Of a DNA stretch of 64,000 nucleotides, positions 22,410-33,130 are shown in pieces. A program made the position numbers and the translations under genes. The DNA lies in assembly GCA_963989385.1 (NCBI GenBank), contig OZ022511.1:27894503-27958502 (forward strand), given 5' to 3'. Source of the stretch: Ctena decussata (taxonomy: Eukaryota; Mollusca; Bivalvia; Lucinida; Lucinidae). The notes beneath the pieces were generated by a model. The model worked only from the letters and a program-made list of their open reading frames with translations, ran no database searches and had not been told where the DNA came from. Position 1 is the first letter of the stretch, and every line of letters starts with the position of its first letter.

Positions 22410-22515
22410 TATGAACAATTTGTCGCCACGCGTAAACTACAAGAGTGACAATCGTATGCCTTCAATGTCTTGGGTGGAATGTTGCTTGTGACTTTGCCCA
22501 AAATGAATTTTATTT

Positions 22516-22622
22516 TTGTTGATTCCATGGATGTGTAAACGCCGGCGAATCACTCACAAACTGGGCTTTATGTTAAATTTGTGAGTGATTCACCGGCGTT
22601 TAGCATCCATAAAATCCACAAA
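22516..22622. repeat. Foldback hairpin element
   Basis: AAACGCCGGCGAATCACTCA and its inverse pair almost perfectly across a 17-base loop (22561-22577); weaker pairing extends to GATTCCATGGATG / CATCCATAAAATC. The total is about 107 bases. Confidence 0.85.
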
Positions 22623-22932
22623 CTAACATTCATTTCTTATAATTCAAACTCGGTCATTTTTATCTAGAATTTCCGGTTTCTGGTGCAAGGGATTTATCAA
22701 TGTATAAACGCCGTTTTCTGCAGCTCTTGACCAATCATATTGCGCTAACGTAGTTGTTGAGTTGGAATTGCTTAAACGAAAGCTGGCCTAAAATCTATTA
22801 GAATAGTTGTTGTTAATATGCAAAGAGTCATATTTACTGATTGGTAGACTTAATAACCCTACTTTTCACTTGTTGTCTGTCTCTGCCTTCCATTTCCCCA
22901 GTTACATCTCTTTATCATTAAAATGCAAATTT

Positions 22933-23168
22933 GAGCCGCGACATGAGAAAACCAACAATGTGGTTGTGCGACCAGTGCAGACTCAGATCAGCCTTGACAT
23001 CTTCATAGTTTACTCAGACTCTTCGTTAAGAGCTCAAAGGGAAGCTAAGGGTCTAAGCTAGCTCCATGCGGACAGCGAAGACTCTGATCAGACTGGGCGG
23101 ATGCCCAGGCTGATCTGATTCTGCGCTGGGCGCACAACCTCTTTGTTGGTTTTCTCGTGTCGCGGCTC
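22933..23168. mobile_element. GAGCC palindromic MITE, intact copy (236 bp)
   Basis: Long inverted arms start GAGCCGCGACATGAGAAAAC and end TTTTCTCGTGTCGCGGCTC; arms include GTGGTTGTGCG and GATCAGACTGGGCGGATGCC. The direct repeat ATTT flanks it (22929-22932 and 23169-23172). It serves as the reference description for the family, which also occurs at 15545, 17160, 26389, 27200, 39729, 44312 and 60642. No coding capacity. Confidence 0.95.
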
Positions 23169-23431
23169 ATTTATATTAAAGCCTTCAATTGTTATAACTG
23201 GTGTCCAGTTCCTTTGCATTCTAGCAATAAAATAGGGGATGGCTTTAACATAAGCGTTCGCTTACCGTCAGATCCTGTACCATGTTATATTGTACTTTTC
23301 TTGCAACTATGTAATTTGCACTGAATAAATATTGTTTAAACCAAAATATGTTTCATTTTCAGAGATCTTCTGTTTCTTCTTCTACCTTTTTTTCATTTTA
23401 ATAATAAGTTTAAACATGTCACAGTCCACAG

Positions 23432-23580
23432 ACTGGCGCGGAGCGTCCTTGTGGACTTGTAGTTAGCCTCCCGGCTGTGTATCACGGGTTTAAGGTCCGC
23501 TGGAGGCAGCGTTCATCTGCTCAGAGCCTTTCATTTTCCTGATGTTAAATAGGACGTAAGACCGCCAAGTCATCCACTGG
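23432..23580 (+). mobile_element. Decayed tRNA-derived SINE
   Basis: GGCGCGGAGCGTCCTTGTGG begins a degenerate tRNA-like head; the B-box equivalent is ACGGGTTTAAGGTCC. It ends with TTAAATAGGACGTAAGACC, like other SINE tails here. Head and body are diverged. Confidence 0.55.
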
Positions 23581-23853
23581 CCTTAAGGTACTGATTCTAT
23601 TCAGGAAAAGTGGCCCGAAATGGACTTATCTATCAATATTATTTATTCTACTGCAAGTCCGTTTCACGGTACATGCCTCTGAATATCCAATGACTGCCTG
23701 CGATTGAAAAATAGCTGTGAACAGGATATGAGGTAAATAAGACATTAAGAAAAAAGGGTCTTTGGTATGTGCGAAATCGAAGATTTTAGGTGAAAGGGTG
23801 CAGTTTCAGTGGAAGTACTCTACCATATTCATTTTTATTTCCCTTCTCCAGAC

Positions 23854-23926
23854 AATGGGGATCAACTCCGAAAGGAAAGAATTTGCTCCTCTCTTTCTTT
23901 TAAGAGTTGACCCCTTTATGGCAGGG
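23854..23926. mobile_element. GGTCAACTCTTAAAGG foldback family, copy 1
   Basis: GGGATCAACTCCGAAAGGAA and TTCTTTTAAGAGTTGACCCC are inverted around an AGAATTTGCTCC centre. Related sequence continues to about 24010. The family recurs at 32161 and 55109. Confidence 0.7.
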
Positions 23927-24239
23927 GCCATCGCCCAGAGAAGCAAATAGGAAGTCATGAAAATTGTCTCTCTCTTAAAAATGGCAGAAAAACATGGTGG
24001 TACACCTAGATACCTTAAAAACAACCAAAATAATTCCGGTTTTTTTCCATTTGTGTCTAGGGACTGTGTTGAACGGCACACCAAAATATTTAAAACATGC
24101 AGAATGATCACGATGTGAATTTCAGTGATGGTTCTGATTTCTCCATAGAAACATATGTCGTGACTCCTCAATTGAACCGCCTCGGTATTGTAGTGTGTCT
24201 CCGCTCAACTACTAAGTCCCAGCGACTCTACGGAATTCT

Positions 24240-24470
24240 CTAAAACCTAAAGACAAATCATTTTATTTTACAAACAATAAGAACAGCCATAAAACAATAA
24301 AATTACTAATAATAATACAATAATAGTACTATATATATATATACTAATAATTAATAATAAATAGTGAGAATGATAAATATAATAGTAATAATTATAATAA
24401 CAACAAATCTAAACCAATAATTAAAAGGAATGAAAAAGGAATGATATCACCTTGATCAATAAACTGTGAA
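24240..24470. other. AT-rich simple sequence
   Basis: Low-complexity AATAAT-type sequence with an (AT)n run near 24330. No feature beyond that. Confidence 0.6.
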
Positions 24471-24697
24471 AATGAATGAACCATGTAGAACACGGAAGTG
24501 GTCACAACCGCGCATCATTAATTCTGACCAGGACCCGGACCTTCTGCTCTGAAGATCAATCTCGAGGCCATCAATATTACTCATTGTTTTGATCTAAAAT
24601 GATAAACATTTGAACCATTCATCAAAAATCGCGGACAAAATTACGTATGTATGAAGCTCGCCAGGACAAGCCGCGTCAGATTTAAAGTGTCTTTGAA

Positions 24698-24758
24698 GGA
24701 ACTGCGCATGTCAAGATCAGACTGCGAATCGCAGTCAGGTCTGATCATGCACAGTTCC
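24698..24758. repeat. Hairpin upstream of the secreted-peptide gene
   Basis: GGAACTGCGCATG and AGATCAGACTGCGA pair with TCGCAGTCAGGTCTGATCAT and GCACAGTTCC. It ends about 150 bases before the TATA box of the peptide gene and is probably a MITE remnant. Confidence 0.8.
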
Positions 24759-24904
24759 CGAGTAGCGCTTTTTTCTAAATCAATAATTTGACTATTTTTT
24801 TTATAAAACATCCGTGCGTGTTATGAACACACTTTTTGTACGCTGTACATAGTATGGGCATGCGAACGGATTTTGAGCAGTTTTTTCCATGACCCAGCTT
24901 GGTG

Positions 24905-24911
24905 TATAAAA
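24905..24911 (+). promoter_or_regulatory. TATA box of the secreted-peptide gene
   Basis: TATAAAA 101 bases before the start codon, so transcription should start near 24935. The resulting 5' UTR of ~70 bases has no upstream ATG. Confidence 0.7.
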
Positions 24912-25005
24912 ATGTTGATCTTTGCTGTCCGTACCAAAGAGCCACCTAGGGAACAGCGTTACGAGGATTGAAACAACAACTGCAACTCCATATTAAAGCC
25001 TCAAG

Positions 25006-27028
25006 ATGCGACAAGCAACTTACTGGGTTCTGGCTTTTGCACTGCTGTTCTGTATGCTGCATTCCACAGAAAGTAAGTATTCTTTTACATATAAATATTT
25101 CAAGCATTATACTATAGTTTCAGAAAAATCCATAAAAGTGCCTAGAATATGCCTTTTTTCGATATCAATCCAACAATAAAGTTCAGGATGAAATGCATTT
25201 GAGATTGCTTTCTACTTCGTTGTTTACGTAATCATGTTCAGATTTTTTTTTTCTGATTTGAGCACGTAATTGTTAAGTCAGGGCAAATAAGGAACATTAT
25301 ATGAGGCCAACCGCGATTCATTTGTGTATTATTCAAGTTTCTTTCTGAAAAAAATTATTCCTCAAACTGATTCTCAAATGCCCAGTTGGACCTCTTCGCC
25401 GGGGTCTACAACCTGCATATCTACTGCCCCCCCCCCCCCCCCCGCACCCGCCCCCGCGTCCCCCAACACCTCCCCCACTCCGTCCCCTCCCAACTTAAAA
25501 CAAAAAAAATAATTATGAACGAGATACACGTAGAAAGGAGTACATTTTGCTTTCATGGCAAGCAACTCTGCTATTTTTCGGGTTTTTTTTTCTCCCTTCT
25601 AAATAGGGGACATCTCTTAAAGAAATGAACTTTCTCCTCTAGTAGATCACTGTTCCAAGAGCGTTGTACCCTAGGGAAGCAAAAAGGAAGTGAAAACTGG
25701 TGGATAAATGTTTAGGTTCACCGATACACCTACACCTTAAACTTAGGATATTGTAGGATATTAGAGTATCATGCCTAAAATATGCAGATTGGGTTCCCAT
25801 CATTTTGGTTTAAACATATTTTAATTGTTTATAAATTTTTACATACATACATGTATATAGTATACAATACAATCTTGGGATTAGAACGAAAGCTGAGAGC
25901 TTATAGAGTTCTTCTCCCTTATACAATACAACTGTATACAGTAAGGCGGAGTTCTTATGCCAAGACTGGCTAAATTTTGACCATTCTTACTGGATTTAAA
26001 GTGTATAGCAATACCTTTATGCCTCTTAACAGGCACTTTAATAAGGGAGACAATTTTAACCCATTTATGCCTACGGACTGTTCTATCCTTATCAAAATGG
26101 ATGATTCCTTTTGTCAATTTCGGGGTATTTGGTTTAGTTTATTTTTCATCACTTTAACTTTATATTTCAGAACAAATATCCATTTGTGTAGACCTGATCA
26201 GACGCCGCGTTTGCCTTTGTCCTATTTATAAATAGAACATGGGTTAGCAGAATTACTATTACTTATCTAGAGGTGAATTCCTTTTCCATGGGGAGGGGGG
26301 TAGGCCAGGGAGGCGGGGCGGGGATAATACTGAGGGGAATTTGCACACACACACACACAAAAACAACAACACTTTCCTTTAAAGGTAGATCTGGCAACCG
26401 CCCAGTTTGATCAGAGTGTTTGTTGTGCGCTTAAATGGTAGCTAAGCGTCTAAGCTACATTCATGCCAAAAGCGACTCTGATCAGACTGGGTTGATACCC
26501 AGGCTGATCTGAGTCTTCGCTGGTCGCACGTGCCACCTTGTTTGTTTTTTCGTGTCGCGGCTCAGTTGGATGACGTTGTGTGAAAAGCGACGTCTCGATA
26601 TGTGGATTGTCAGCCTCAATTCAAATCAGTCTGTGCATTTGCGGAAACTGGTCAGAGTTTTAACTTTTCGTGTTTAGACGCCTTGTATGCAAATGAGAAG
26701 ACTCGATAGGACTTTGGATGCGCAGGCTGATCTGAATCTTCCCTGTTTGCACGTAACTCAAAGCACGTCGCAAATCATACTTACTTTGTTTCGAAATTGC
26801 TGAACATAAGAACGCTTGTTTTTTCTTTCTTTCTTATCATGTTTGTTTTGTTGTCGTCAAGGTATCCCAAGCGGATGTAGACACGTGCCTTCTTCCCCCG
26901 GGTCATCAAGGCCACGATGTCGCTTCAATGAATACTACTATGGCCTCTGGGCGGGGTATGTGAACGGTCAGCTCAGACTAGCAAACCTATGTTGCCGGTT
27001 TGGATTTGGTATTCGCCAACAGGGATAA
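25006..27028 (+). CDS. Small secreted cationic four-cysteine peptide (antimicrobial-like), two exons
   Basis: Exon 1 (25006-25072) encodes a signal peptide: start MRQATYW, hydrophobic core VLAFALLFCML, then HSTE. It ends in a phase-1 donor GTAAGT. Exon 2 (26862-27028) starts after CGTCAAG and ends at TAA 27026-27028; joining keeps frame and gives 77 residues. The mature part (~55 residues) starts near SIPSGC and has cysteines spaced C-x13-C-x23-CC, at least seven Arg and only one acidic residue, so it is strongly basic. Secretion and disulphide bonding are inferred from this. I do not recognise the family; the pattern is not that of a six- or eight-cysteine defensin. A host-defence role is a hypothesis. 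The 1.8-kb intron carries a C-rich tract, a TTAA MITE and a GAGCC MITE. A GT after CTTCCAG at 27036 could start a 3' UTR intron. Confidence 0.78.
25427..25497. repeat. C-rich tract in the peptide-gene intron
   Basis: A run of about 17 C followed by CCCGC/CCCCAAC-rich sequence to 25493. It is strongly strand-asymmetric and prone to slippage; it spuriously opens proline-rich frames. Confidence 0.9.
26056..26246. mobile_element. TTAACCCATTTATGCC MITE, decayed copy
   Basis: Left end TTAACCCATTTATGCC; right end ATGGGTTA with the last base of TTAA changed. Same family as 16368. It lies in the intron of the peptide gene. Confidence 0.75.
26389..26563. mobile_element. GAGCC palindromic MITE, left-truncated copy in the peptide-gene intron
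   Basis: Centre and right arm present (GGTTGATACCCAGGCTGATC, then CGTGTCGCGGCTC). The left arm begins only near GGCAACCGCCCAG, next to an (AC)n/(AAC)n stretch at 26343-26375. Confidence 0.8.
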
Positions 27029-27199
27029 CTTCCAGGTACTAACAGATTTCATTAGTTGGCGCCACGCTGTACTGCATGCGACCAGAGGCGGCCGTTGTTT
27101 GTATTTACCATTTTACCACGTTACTTACTTAGTTATTTAGTTAGTCTTTATTTTTTCCCTAAACATAATTAAGGATAACAATCGTTATCATATAGATTT

Positions 27200-27437
27200 G
27201 AGCCACATCATTTGATTTCCAACAATGTGGCAATTTTGTCATGTGATATTTAGATCGTCCTTCTCAATCACACAGGGTAACCAGAGACCTCGCTGTTGGC
27301 TTTATGGCTTGAACCACTTTTACAGATGCGCTGATATGACAAGCGAAGGCTCTGATCAGACGGCACTTATGTGCAGTCTGATCAGAGCCATTGCTTGTCA
27401 CCAATGCCACATTGTTGGGAATCACATGACGTGGCTC
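27200..27437. mobile_element. GAGCC palindromic MITE, diverged subfamily
   Basis: Ends GAGCCACATCATTTGATTTC and CACATGACGTGGCTC with centre GCTCTGATCAGACGGCAC. The length, 238 bases, matches the family but the arms have drifted together, as expected of an older subfamily. Flanks are ATTT and ATTA. Confidence 0.8.
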
Positions 27438-27774
27438 ATTAATATTTTGACGTAGACTGTAAATGTGCCTGAGACAGGTCCTCGGAGTGGATCTTCGACA
27501 AGCAGCCAAACATGTACGTACTGTACATGTACCAGTGGTGGCCATCACGACTGTCATGCAATGAATGATGAAAAACATTTTAAGGGTAATAATAGGCCTA
27601 CATTAAATAATGAATTGCCATTGTATGGTCATTATTACATTTAAATTACAGTGTGAGCACATTCGGTATACAACCCCAAGTGACCATCGTCCTCCGAAAG
27701 TGATAATAGTAAAAGGAAAGCTAGGGTAAGATGTTTAACGTGTGCCTCATAGGTTGTAATTTGGACCGATCCTT

Positions 27775-28400
27775 TTTGTCGCACCTGCGTTAGCTGGGGC
27801 GATATAGGCGTGCACGGACCCATCCGTTCGTCCATCACTTTTTTTCACATGTTGAACTTAGTCAATTTTTACATACCATAACACCTTGCATATTGGGTGT
27901 CTTGTGAGCCTCTCTCCTCTTACACTTATTGATCATTAATTTTGAAACTTCACAGGCGTTTTGTCATGGTCTGAAGATGTGCTCACAGTTTGCACATAAT
28001 TCCCAGATTAATTTTTGCCACTTTTTTTCACATGTTGATCTTAGTCAATTTTTGTCACTTTGAAACTTCACAGATGTTTTGGCCATGGTCTGTAGATGTG
28101 CGTATTGTTTGCACATAATTCCCAGATTAATTTTTGCCACTTTTCTCACACGTTTAACTTAATCAATATTACATTGCATATTGGGTGTCTTGTGAGCACC
28201 TCTCCTCTTACACTTTTTGATCATTAATTTTGAAACTTCACAGGTGTTTTGTCATGGTCTGAAGATGTGCACATAATTCCCAGATTAATTTTGCCACTTT
28301 TTTCACATGTTTAACGTTGTCATTTTTGTCACACCTGCTTTTGTCACACCTGCGTTATAGTTTTCTGTACCAATTAGAACTCGTGTGACTTTCCGCGGAT
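27775..28400. repeat. Direct repeats of 120-180 bp
   Basis: Three and a half copies of a unit starting near CTTTTTTTCACATGTT and ending CCCAGATTAATTTTTGCCA begin at 27838, 28020 and 28139, with a partial at 28294. Copy 2 lacks an internal ~60 bases. TGTCGCACCTGCGTTA at 27778 and TGTCACACCTGCGTTA near 28340 bracket the block as direct repeats, suggesting one element with internal amplification. Confidence 0.8.
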
Positions 28401-28610
28401 TTCTTGTTTGTATTCATTACCTATTGTCTAAATCCTATGATGCAACAAATACACAACTGCGCGATGGCCGCCACTAGTAAGCAACTGTCATTAGTGTTAT
28501 AGCGTAGCTAAGAGTCATAGCGTAGTCATTTCTATGAAATTTACGGAATCATGAATGAACAAACTGGTATCTGCTCATGGTTCCACAATAGTTAATCAGC
28601 GTTGTAACAA

Positions 28611-28873
28611 CGAAGCGTGGCGTAGTCGGTAGCGCGTCTGACTCAAGAGCTAGATGTCCCAGGTTCGATACCAGGCCCGGCCAGTTACTTTCGTTTCCCC
28701 TTCAGCTGATTGAAGAAGGGCAGTTGTCAGTTACTGACGACAGTAAGTGCACTTAATACTGGTCAACCGCTTAGGAGGTCTAAGCCTGCCCAGGAATAGT
28801 GTGGTTAGGTTAACTGACCGTCCCGACATGACCATAGCTGTTAACCTTGGACGTAAAACAATAACACAATAAC
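28611..28873 (+). mobile_element. Full-length tRNA-derived SINE (same family as 20262)
   Basis: tRNA-like head 28614-28684 (A box GGCGTAGTCGGTAG, B box AGGTTCGATACC), then a body (GAAGAAGGGCAGTTGTCAGT, CAACCGCTTAGGAGGTCTAA, CAGGAATAGTGTGGTTAGG) and tail ACAATAACACAATAACAC. It shows what the uninterrupted body at the insertion point (GAGGTCTAAGCCTGCC) should look like for the split copy. Confidence 0.9.
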
Positions 28874-30199
28874 ACTTTTCGACGTTTATTACTACACTTG
28901 CCGATAATACGCAAAAGTACAAAGGTAGTCTGCAACTTCTAGTAGCATTCTACCATTTTAATGCACCCTAAGAAAGCAACTTATTGGTAGCTAGTTACAC
29001 AACGTAGAAATCACGTTGTGTCAACGTCGAAAAAATGTTAGGACTTTGCAAAGGCCCCCGATGCAATGTGGTTTCAAATATACTGAAAGGATTTAAAAAC
29101 TTCCACCTATTAATTTTGAATATCTCAAAAATGAATGCAGCTACGCCCACCAAAATTTTACAGCATATATATACCTTTATACCTGATTCTATCAATATAC
29201 GGAATTTGAAATCGTTCAACCGAATCGGTCAGGAACAAGCACGTGCTCCTCGTGTTCTTAGTACCGTTTACATAATGATGAATAGCTTCATGTATACAGG
29301 TTTCTGATGAAACATTTCTCTTACGATATCGAATTGAATTTTAAAAATTTGAAGTCGGTCAGTGGCTTTATTTAGCCTACCGCGCCTAAATATCGCAAAC
29401 AGGCGCAGAGTTTTGGGCCAGATAAATGCTGAAATTTCAAAAAGTGACGTCGCGGTACAATTTTATGCGTTAATTCCGGCAATTTTCAATCTCAGACGAC
29501 GTGCACTGTTTACAGGAAGCTAAAAAGACCGTCAGAAAAGCACATAACCGAGATGGAAAAACAGAAGACATGACGTTAACTAACGTCGACGCCGTCTCCG
29601 TAATAGGCTTTGCGCGACAGCATCATCCGCAGTGATACTTTCAAATCAACGTTGATGACGTCACAATATTAAGACAGTAAGAAGTGGTCGAAAGAGTGTT
29701 GCATAAGATAACGCCGGCATTGCCTTATGCATTTCAGTGACGTAACGCTCTTTTACTGACGTCATTTAGGTAAATGATACAAATAAACTGCGTAATCTTT
29801 AAATTTGATAAGTTTCAAGCATTTTGTCGTTAAATAGTCAACACTGTCATGAGTAAACAGATCAGCAGCCAGCAATAAAAAGTGGAAGTTTTTAAATCCT
29901 TTCAGTATATAATGTCAGTAAACCGGATAGCGAGACATGAAGATCTGCGGATGGACATTCTTTGCACATCTTCAGTTCGATCGGGGCGAAAAGTGCATGC
30001 CCATCATGCGCAAACTGCGCGGTTTGATCAGGGCATGCTCTTTTCTCATGGTTCTTAAGACCTTCTTTTTCATGAAAATTGATGTCTTATTTGTGATTAG
30101 CTTGGTGATTCTTGTCTATTTCCAGAAAGTGCCACAGACTTAACTTACGGAGATGTTGAAGTTCATATATAAGCAACGTTAAGAGATACACTGAAGCAA
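28874..30199. other. No gene recognised
   Basis: Short open frames at 29035 and 29937 lack recognisable motifs or splice context. No element boundary was identified. Confidence 0.35.
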
Positions 30200-30304
30200 C
30201 CCAGCAGGCACACAACGATAAATCAACAATAAATCAAAGTTGATTCAACGTAACAACGTTGAATCAACTTTGATTCAATGTTGATTCAAGTTGTGTGCTC
30301 AGTG
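30200..30304. mobile_element. Foldback with CAGCAGGCACACAAC end
   Basis: CACACAACGATAAATCAACA and ATCAAAGTTGATTCAACG pair with the downstream arm around a TAACA centre at 30251. The CCCAGCAGGCA end is shared with 60095 and, in inverse, with 44627. Confidence 0.8.
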
Positions 30305-30687
30305 AGAATGTTGTGTTTCCAAGTTCATAAATGACGAAAATGATATTCTGTCATTAGCCGATGAAGAATAAATATATCTTGACCATTTGCCTCTGCCTTT
30401 GTTCTTCCTGCACTAACAATAAAGACAAACTACAAAACGAAGTATGGAACGGACTGCTTCACTGATAAGAAGACGAAAGTTCGAAACCAGTCTGCGTTTC
30501 AGGGTCATTATGGTTCACCCAAATTCATGTATTTTGGTACACAGCGAACGGCAATGATCCTGAATTGACCATGCATGCTTACGCTCGTATGTGCCTTCGT
30601 TCTTTACATATGCTAACTTTGTATGCGTGTGGCTCATATATTATGGCCATGTTCGGCATTATTCCTTGGGCAAACCCGAGTTATACC

Positions 30688-30914
30688 CAGGGGCCGTATC
30701 TATAAAACGACTTAAGTCCTTGCTATGTTGTTGCTAAGGCTAAATTTCTATGAAGGAGATTCCCTACAACTATGAAATTTGCTCTGGAGGAACACTCTTT
30801 TTCAGACTGTTCCTCCAGAGCAAATTTCATAGTTGTAGGGAATCTCCTTTATATAAATTTAGCCTTAGTAACAGCATAGCAACCACTTAAGTCGTTTTAT
30901 AAATACGGCCCCAG
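30688..30914. mobile_element. Palindromic MITE with CAGGGGCCGTAT end, copy 1
   Basis: Almost perfect foldback: arms contain AAAACGACTTAAGT, GCTAAGGCTAAATT, GGAGATTCCCTACAACTATG and CTCTGGAGGAACA around a CTCTTTTTCAGACTG centre. A second copy at 38387 shares the whole sequence. No protein-coding capacity. Confidence 0.93.
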
Positions 30915-30920
30915 GTATTC

Positions 30921-31187
30921 CTGGGCCCAGGTTCACAATCATTCCTTAAATTTAAGGACGACCTTAAAGTTAAGGTGTAAAATTTCATGTGTAAATAAAA
31001 GCTTACAAAAACTAAATGTATTTGATTTTTCTTTCGTATTACATTTTTATGACAATTGTCAGTAGATTCACGCAAAAACTGCAATTTTTAACATGGTTTA
31101 AATATAGATTTTCGGAGGGCAAAATTTTCCTCCTCAACTTTAAGGTGGTCCTTAACTTTAAGAATGATTATGAACCTGGGCCCTGGG
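30921..31187. mobile_element. MITE with CTGGGCCCAGGTTCA end
   Basis: The left end CTGGGCCCAGGTTCACAATC is mirrored by GATTATGAACCTGGGCCCTG. Sub-terminal TTAAGGACGACCTTAAAGTT pairs with the corresponding right part. It begins six bases after the preceding MITE. A half copy lies at 32870. Confidence 0.85.
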
Positions 31188-31258
31188 CTACTCGAAGACA
31201 TGTATCTGAGCAATGCCCAGGTACTTGAAGATATGTCAATACCGGTACATATATGTGA

Positions 31259-31716
31259 CAGTGCCAGCGATTTTGAGCCTTGTGGAGGTGCGACATTGAC
31301 GTCACGAAACGTGAAATGAAAGTGACGTCAAAAATTTGCACGCAAAGTTAATTGTATTTCCGCGCATTAATAAATTTCCAAGCGTCTCCTGAAAAGAGTG
31401 ATTCAAACATTTGTATCGGCGTGTTTAATTTTCTTCATCTACACTCTTTTATGAATTTTCGCATTATAGATCTTTGAAAAAACGACGTCGCGAACCAGAG
31501 TTATACAGGTTTATCCAGCTAGTATGTAAATTATATCCAGTCAGTGAAACGAAAACAAAAAATCGGGTGGGTGTAAATTTCGTTCGTTTTGCAGTAAACC
31601 TTAGCGCTATTTCTTTGTATTTCTCAAAATCTATTCTGGAAGCACTAAAAAATATGAAAATGTTGGAAACAAAATTTCCGATTTTCGCTCCATAAGGCTC
31701 AAAATGCCAGACACTG
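31259..31716. mobile_element. CAGTG-ended DNA element with ~30-bp inverted ends
   Basis: CAGTGCCAGCGATTTTGAGC at 31259 is mirrored by GCTCAAAATGCCAGACACTG ending at 31716; inverted similarity also extends outwards (ATATATGTGA / TTACATATAT). CAGTG ends recall hAT elements, but an 8-base direct duplication was not seen. Non-autonomous. Confidence 0.75.
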
Positions 31717-32160
31717 TTACATATATGAGTAGCCCAAGGAATGTATACCCGAGTATTGCTTGGATTTACCAAAGGAACTAAACCGAATGTACCCAAGTTG
31801 TTGACGCCACCGGGTCAAATTTTCGAGCTGTCTATAATGTTACTATCCTCATCCTGGTGTCATTCATTTATTTGTCAGTTTTTAGTCAAGAGGGCTTGAC
31901 CACTATTCTTTATGGGTTCAAGCTTTTTTTTATCTTATCTTTACAGCGGTGTTGCAATTATATACTTTTTGTTGCATAATTGGGTTGCAAAAATGACAAC
32001 TCCAAATGTCTCAAGAAATTCTAAAACTGGCCCTTTTCCACCTAAATATGGTGTTTATGCGTTGAAAAATAAGAAAATAAATTAGTGAGAGGAAATATGG
32101 TGAATGAATACACGTTCAGGGGGAGCAACTCAGTCAATTTCATTTTTTTCTGCCTTTCCC
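31717..32160. other. No feature recognised
   Basis: No exon or repeat boundary recognised. Confidence 0.3.
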
Positions 32161-32233
32161 ATGGGGGTCAACTCTTGAAGAAAAGAATTTGCTCCCATAG
32201 GAGCAAATTCTTTCCTTTAAGAGATGATCCCAT
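32161..32233. mobile_element. GGTCAACTCTTAAAGG foldback family, copy 2
   Basis: GGGGTCAACTCTTGAAG and AAAGAATTTGCTCC pair with GGAGCAAATTCTTTCC and TTTAAGAGATGATCCC around an ATA centre. Confidence 0.85.
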
Positions 32234-32392
32234 CTTGGAAGGGCTTCGTCGTCCGGAGAAACAAACAGGATGTCAAAACAAGTTGTTTCCCTTCGTTAAA
32301 ATAAATGTGAAATGACAGGTATACATTCACTCAATAATTGTCAATGAGAAATTTTGCCAAAAATATCAGTTAACCCGCAACACTATCAGACA

Positions 32393-32501
32393 TGGTTTAT
32401 TACTATAATTATTATTATTATTACTATTTTCATTATTATTATTATTATCATTATTATTATCATTTATATAATAATAATAATCATAATGATGATAATAGTA
32501 A

Positions 32502-32532
<31 letters not shown>

Positions 32533-32585
32533 AGTCATATTATTATCATCATTATTATTATAATTATAAGTCGGAAATTCATTAT
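32393..32585. repeat. (ATT)n/(AAT)n microsatellite
   Basis: Imperfect ATT trinucleotide repeats switch to AAT at about 32468 and back to ATT near 32503, forming inverted blocks. Open frames here encode only Tyr/Ile/Asn runs. Confidence 0.9.
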
Positions 32586-32869
32586 ATATAAATATATAGG
32601 GTCATAGCTGTAGTGCATGCCAGTGGATTAAAATGACCCTAAGTCAGTTTAAAAGTAGGATGAACTTGCATAAGTTTATCTTTTGAAAGATGTAACAAGG
32701 TCAAGAGGTTTATCATGACCTGTGACAAAATACTGGGTTGTAACATACATGAAAACTTTGTAAGCTTTAAGTACAGAGTTATTATTATCCCGACATATAG
32801 AAAAATAATGAGAATGACAGGTCTCGCGTGATCCTACTGACAATGTTCATGGGATTGTATATGTAATTA

Positions 32870-32979
32870 GAAACAATAAACTTTGTTTTTGTAAGTTTTT
32901 AACATATGAAATTTTACACCCTAGATTTAAGGGCGTCTTTAAGTTTAAGGAATGATTGTAACCTTGGGCCATGGGCTAA
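32870..32979. mobile_element. Half copy of the CTGGGCCCAGGTTCA MITE
   Basis: AATTTTACACCCTAGATTTA through TTAAGGAATGATTGTAACC to GGGCCATGGGC matches one arm of 30921-31187. Confidence 0.7.
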
Positions 32980-33130
32980 TGTATTGCTTTAGCCATTTAC
33001 TTACTTTCATTTCTCTTAGACGCGGAACTAACTTTTTCTCAATCCGATACGCTCTGTCTTCGGTTAGTTCCGTAATCCGTAGAATAAATAGTTATGCCCT
33101 GACCTGTATGAAGGTTAGCATAACTGCATA

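Noticed and set aside
25324..25512. Proline/alanine-rich frame in the peptide-gene intron.
   Set aside because: It is a translation of the C-rich tract; the exon 1 to exon 2 splice skips it.
28614..28684. tRNA-like sequence with CTCAAGA loop (plus strand).
   Set aside because: Poor stems and direct continuation into the SINE body show it is a SINE head, not a tRNA gene.
32392..32607. Tyr/Ile-rich frame.
   Set aside because: Pure translation of an ATT/AAT microsatellite.
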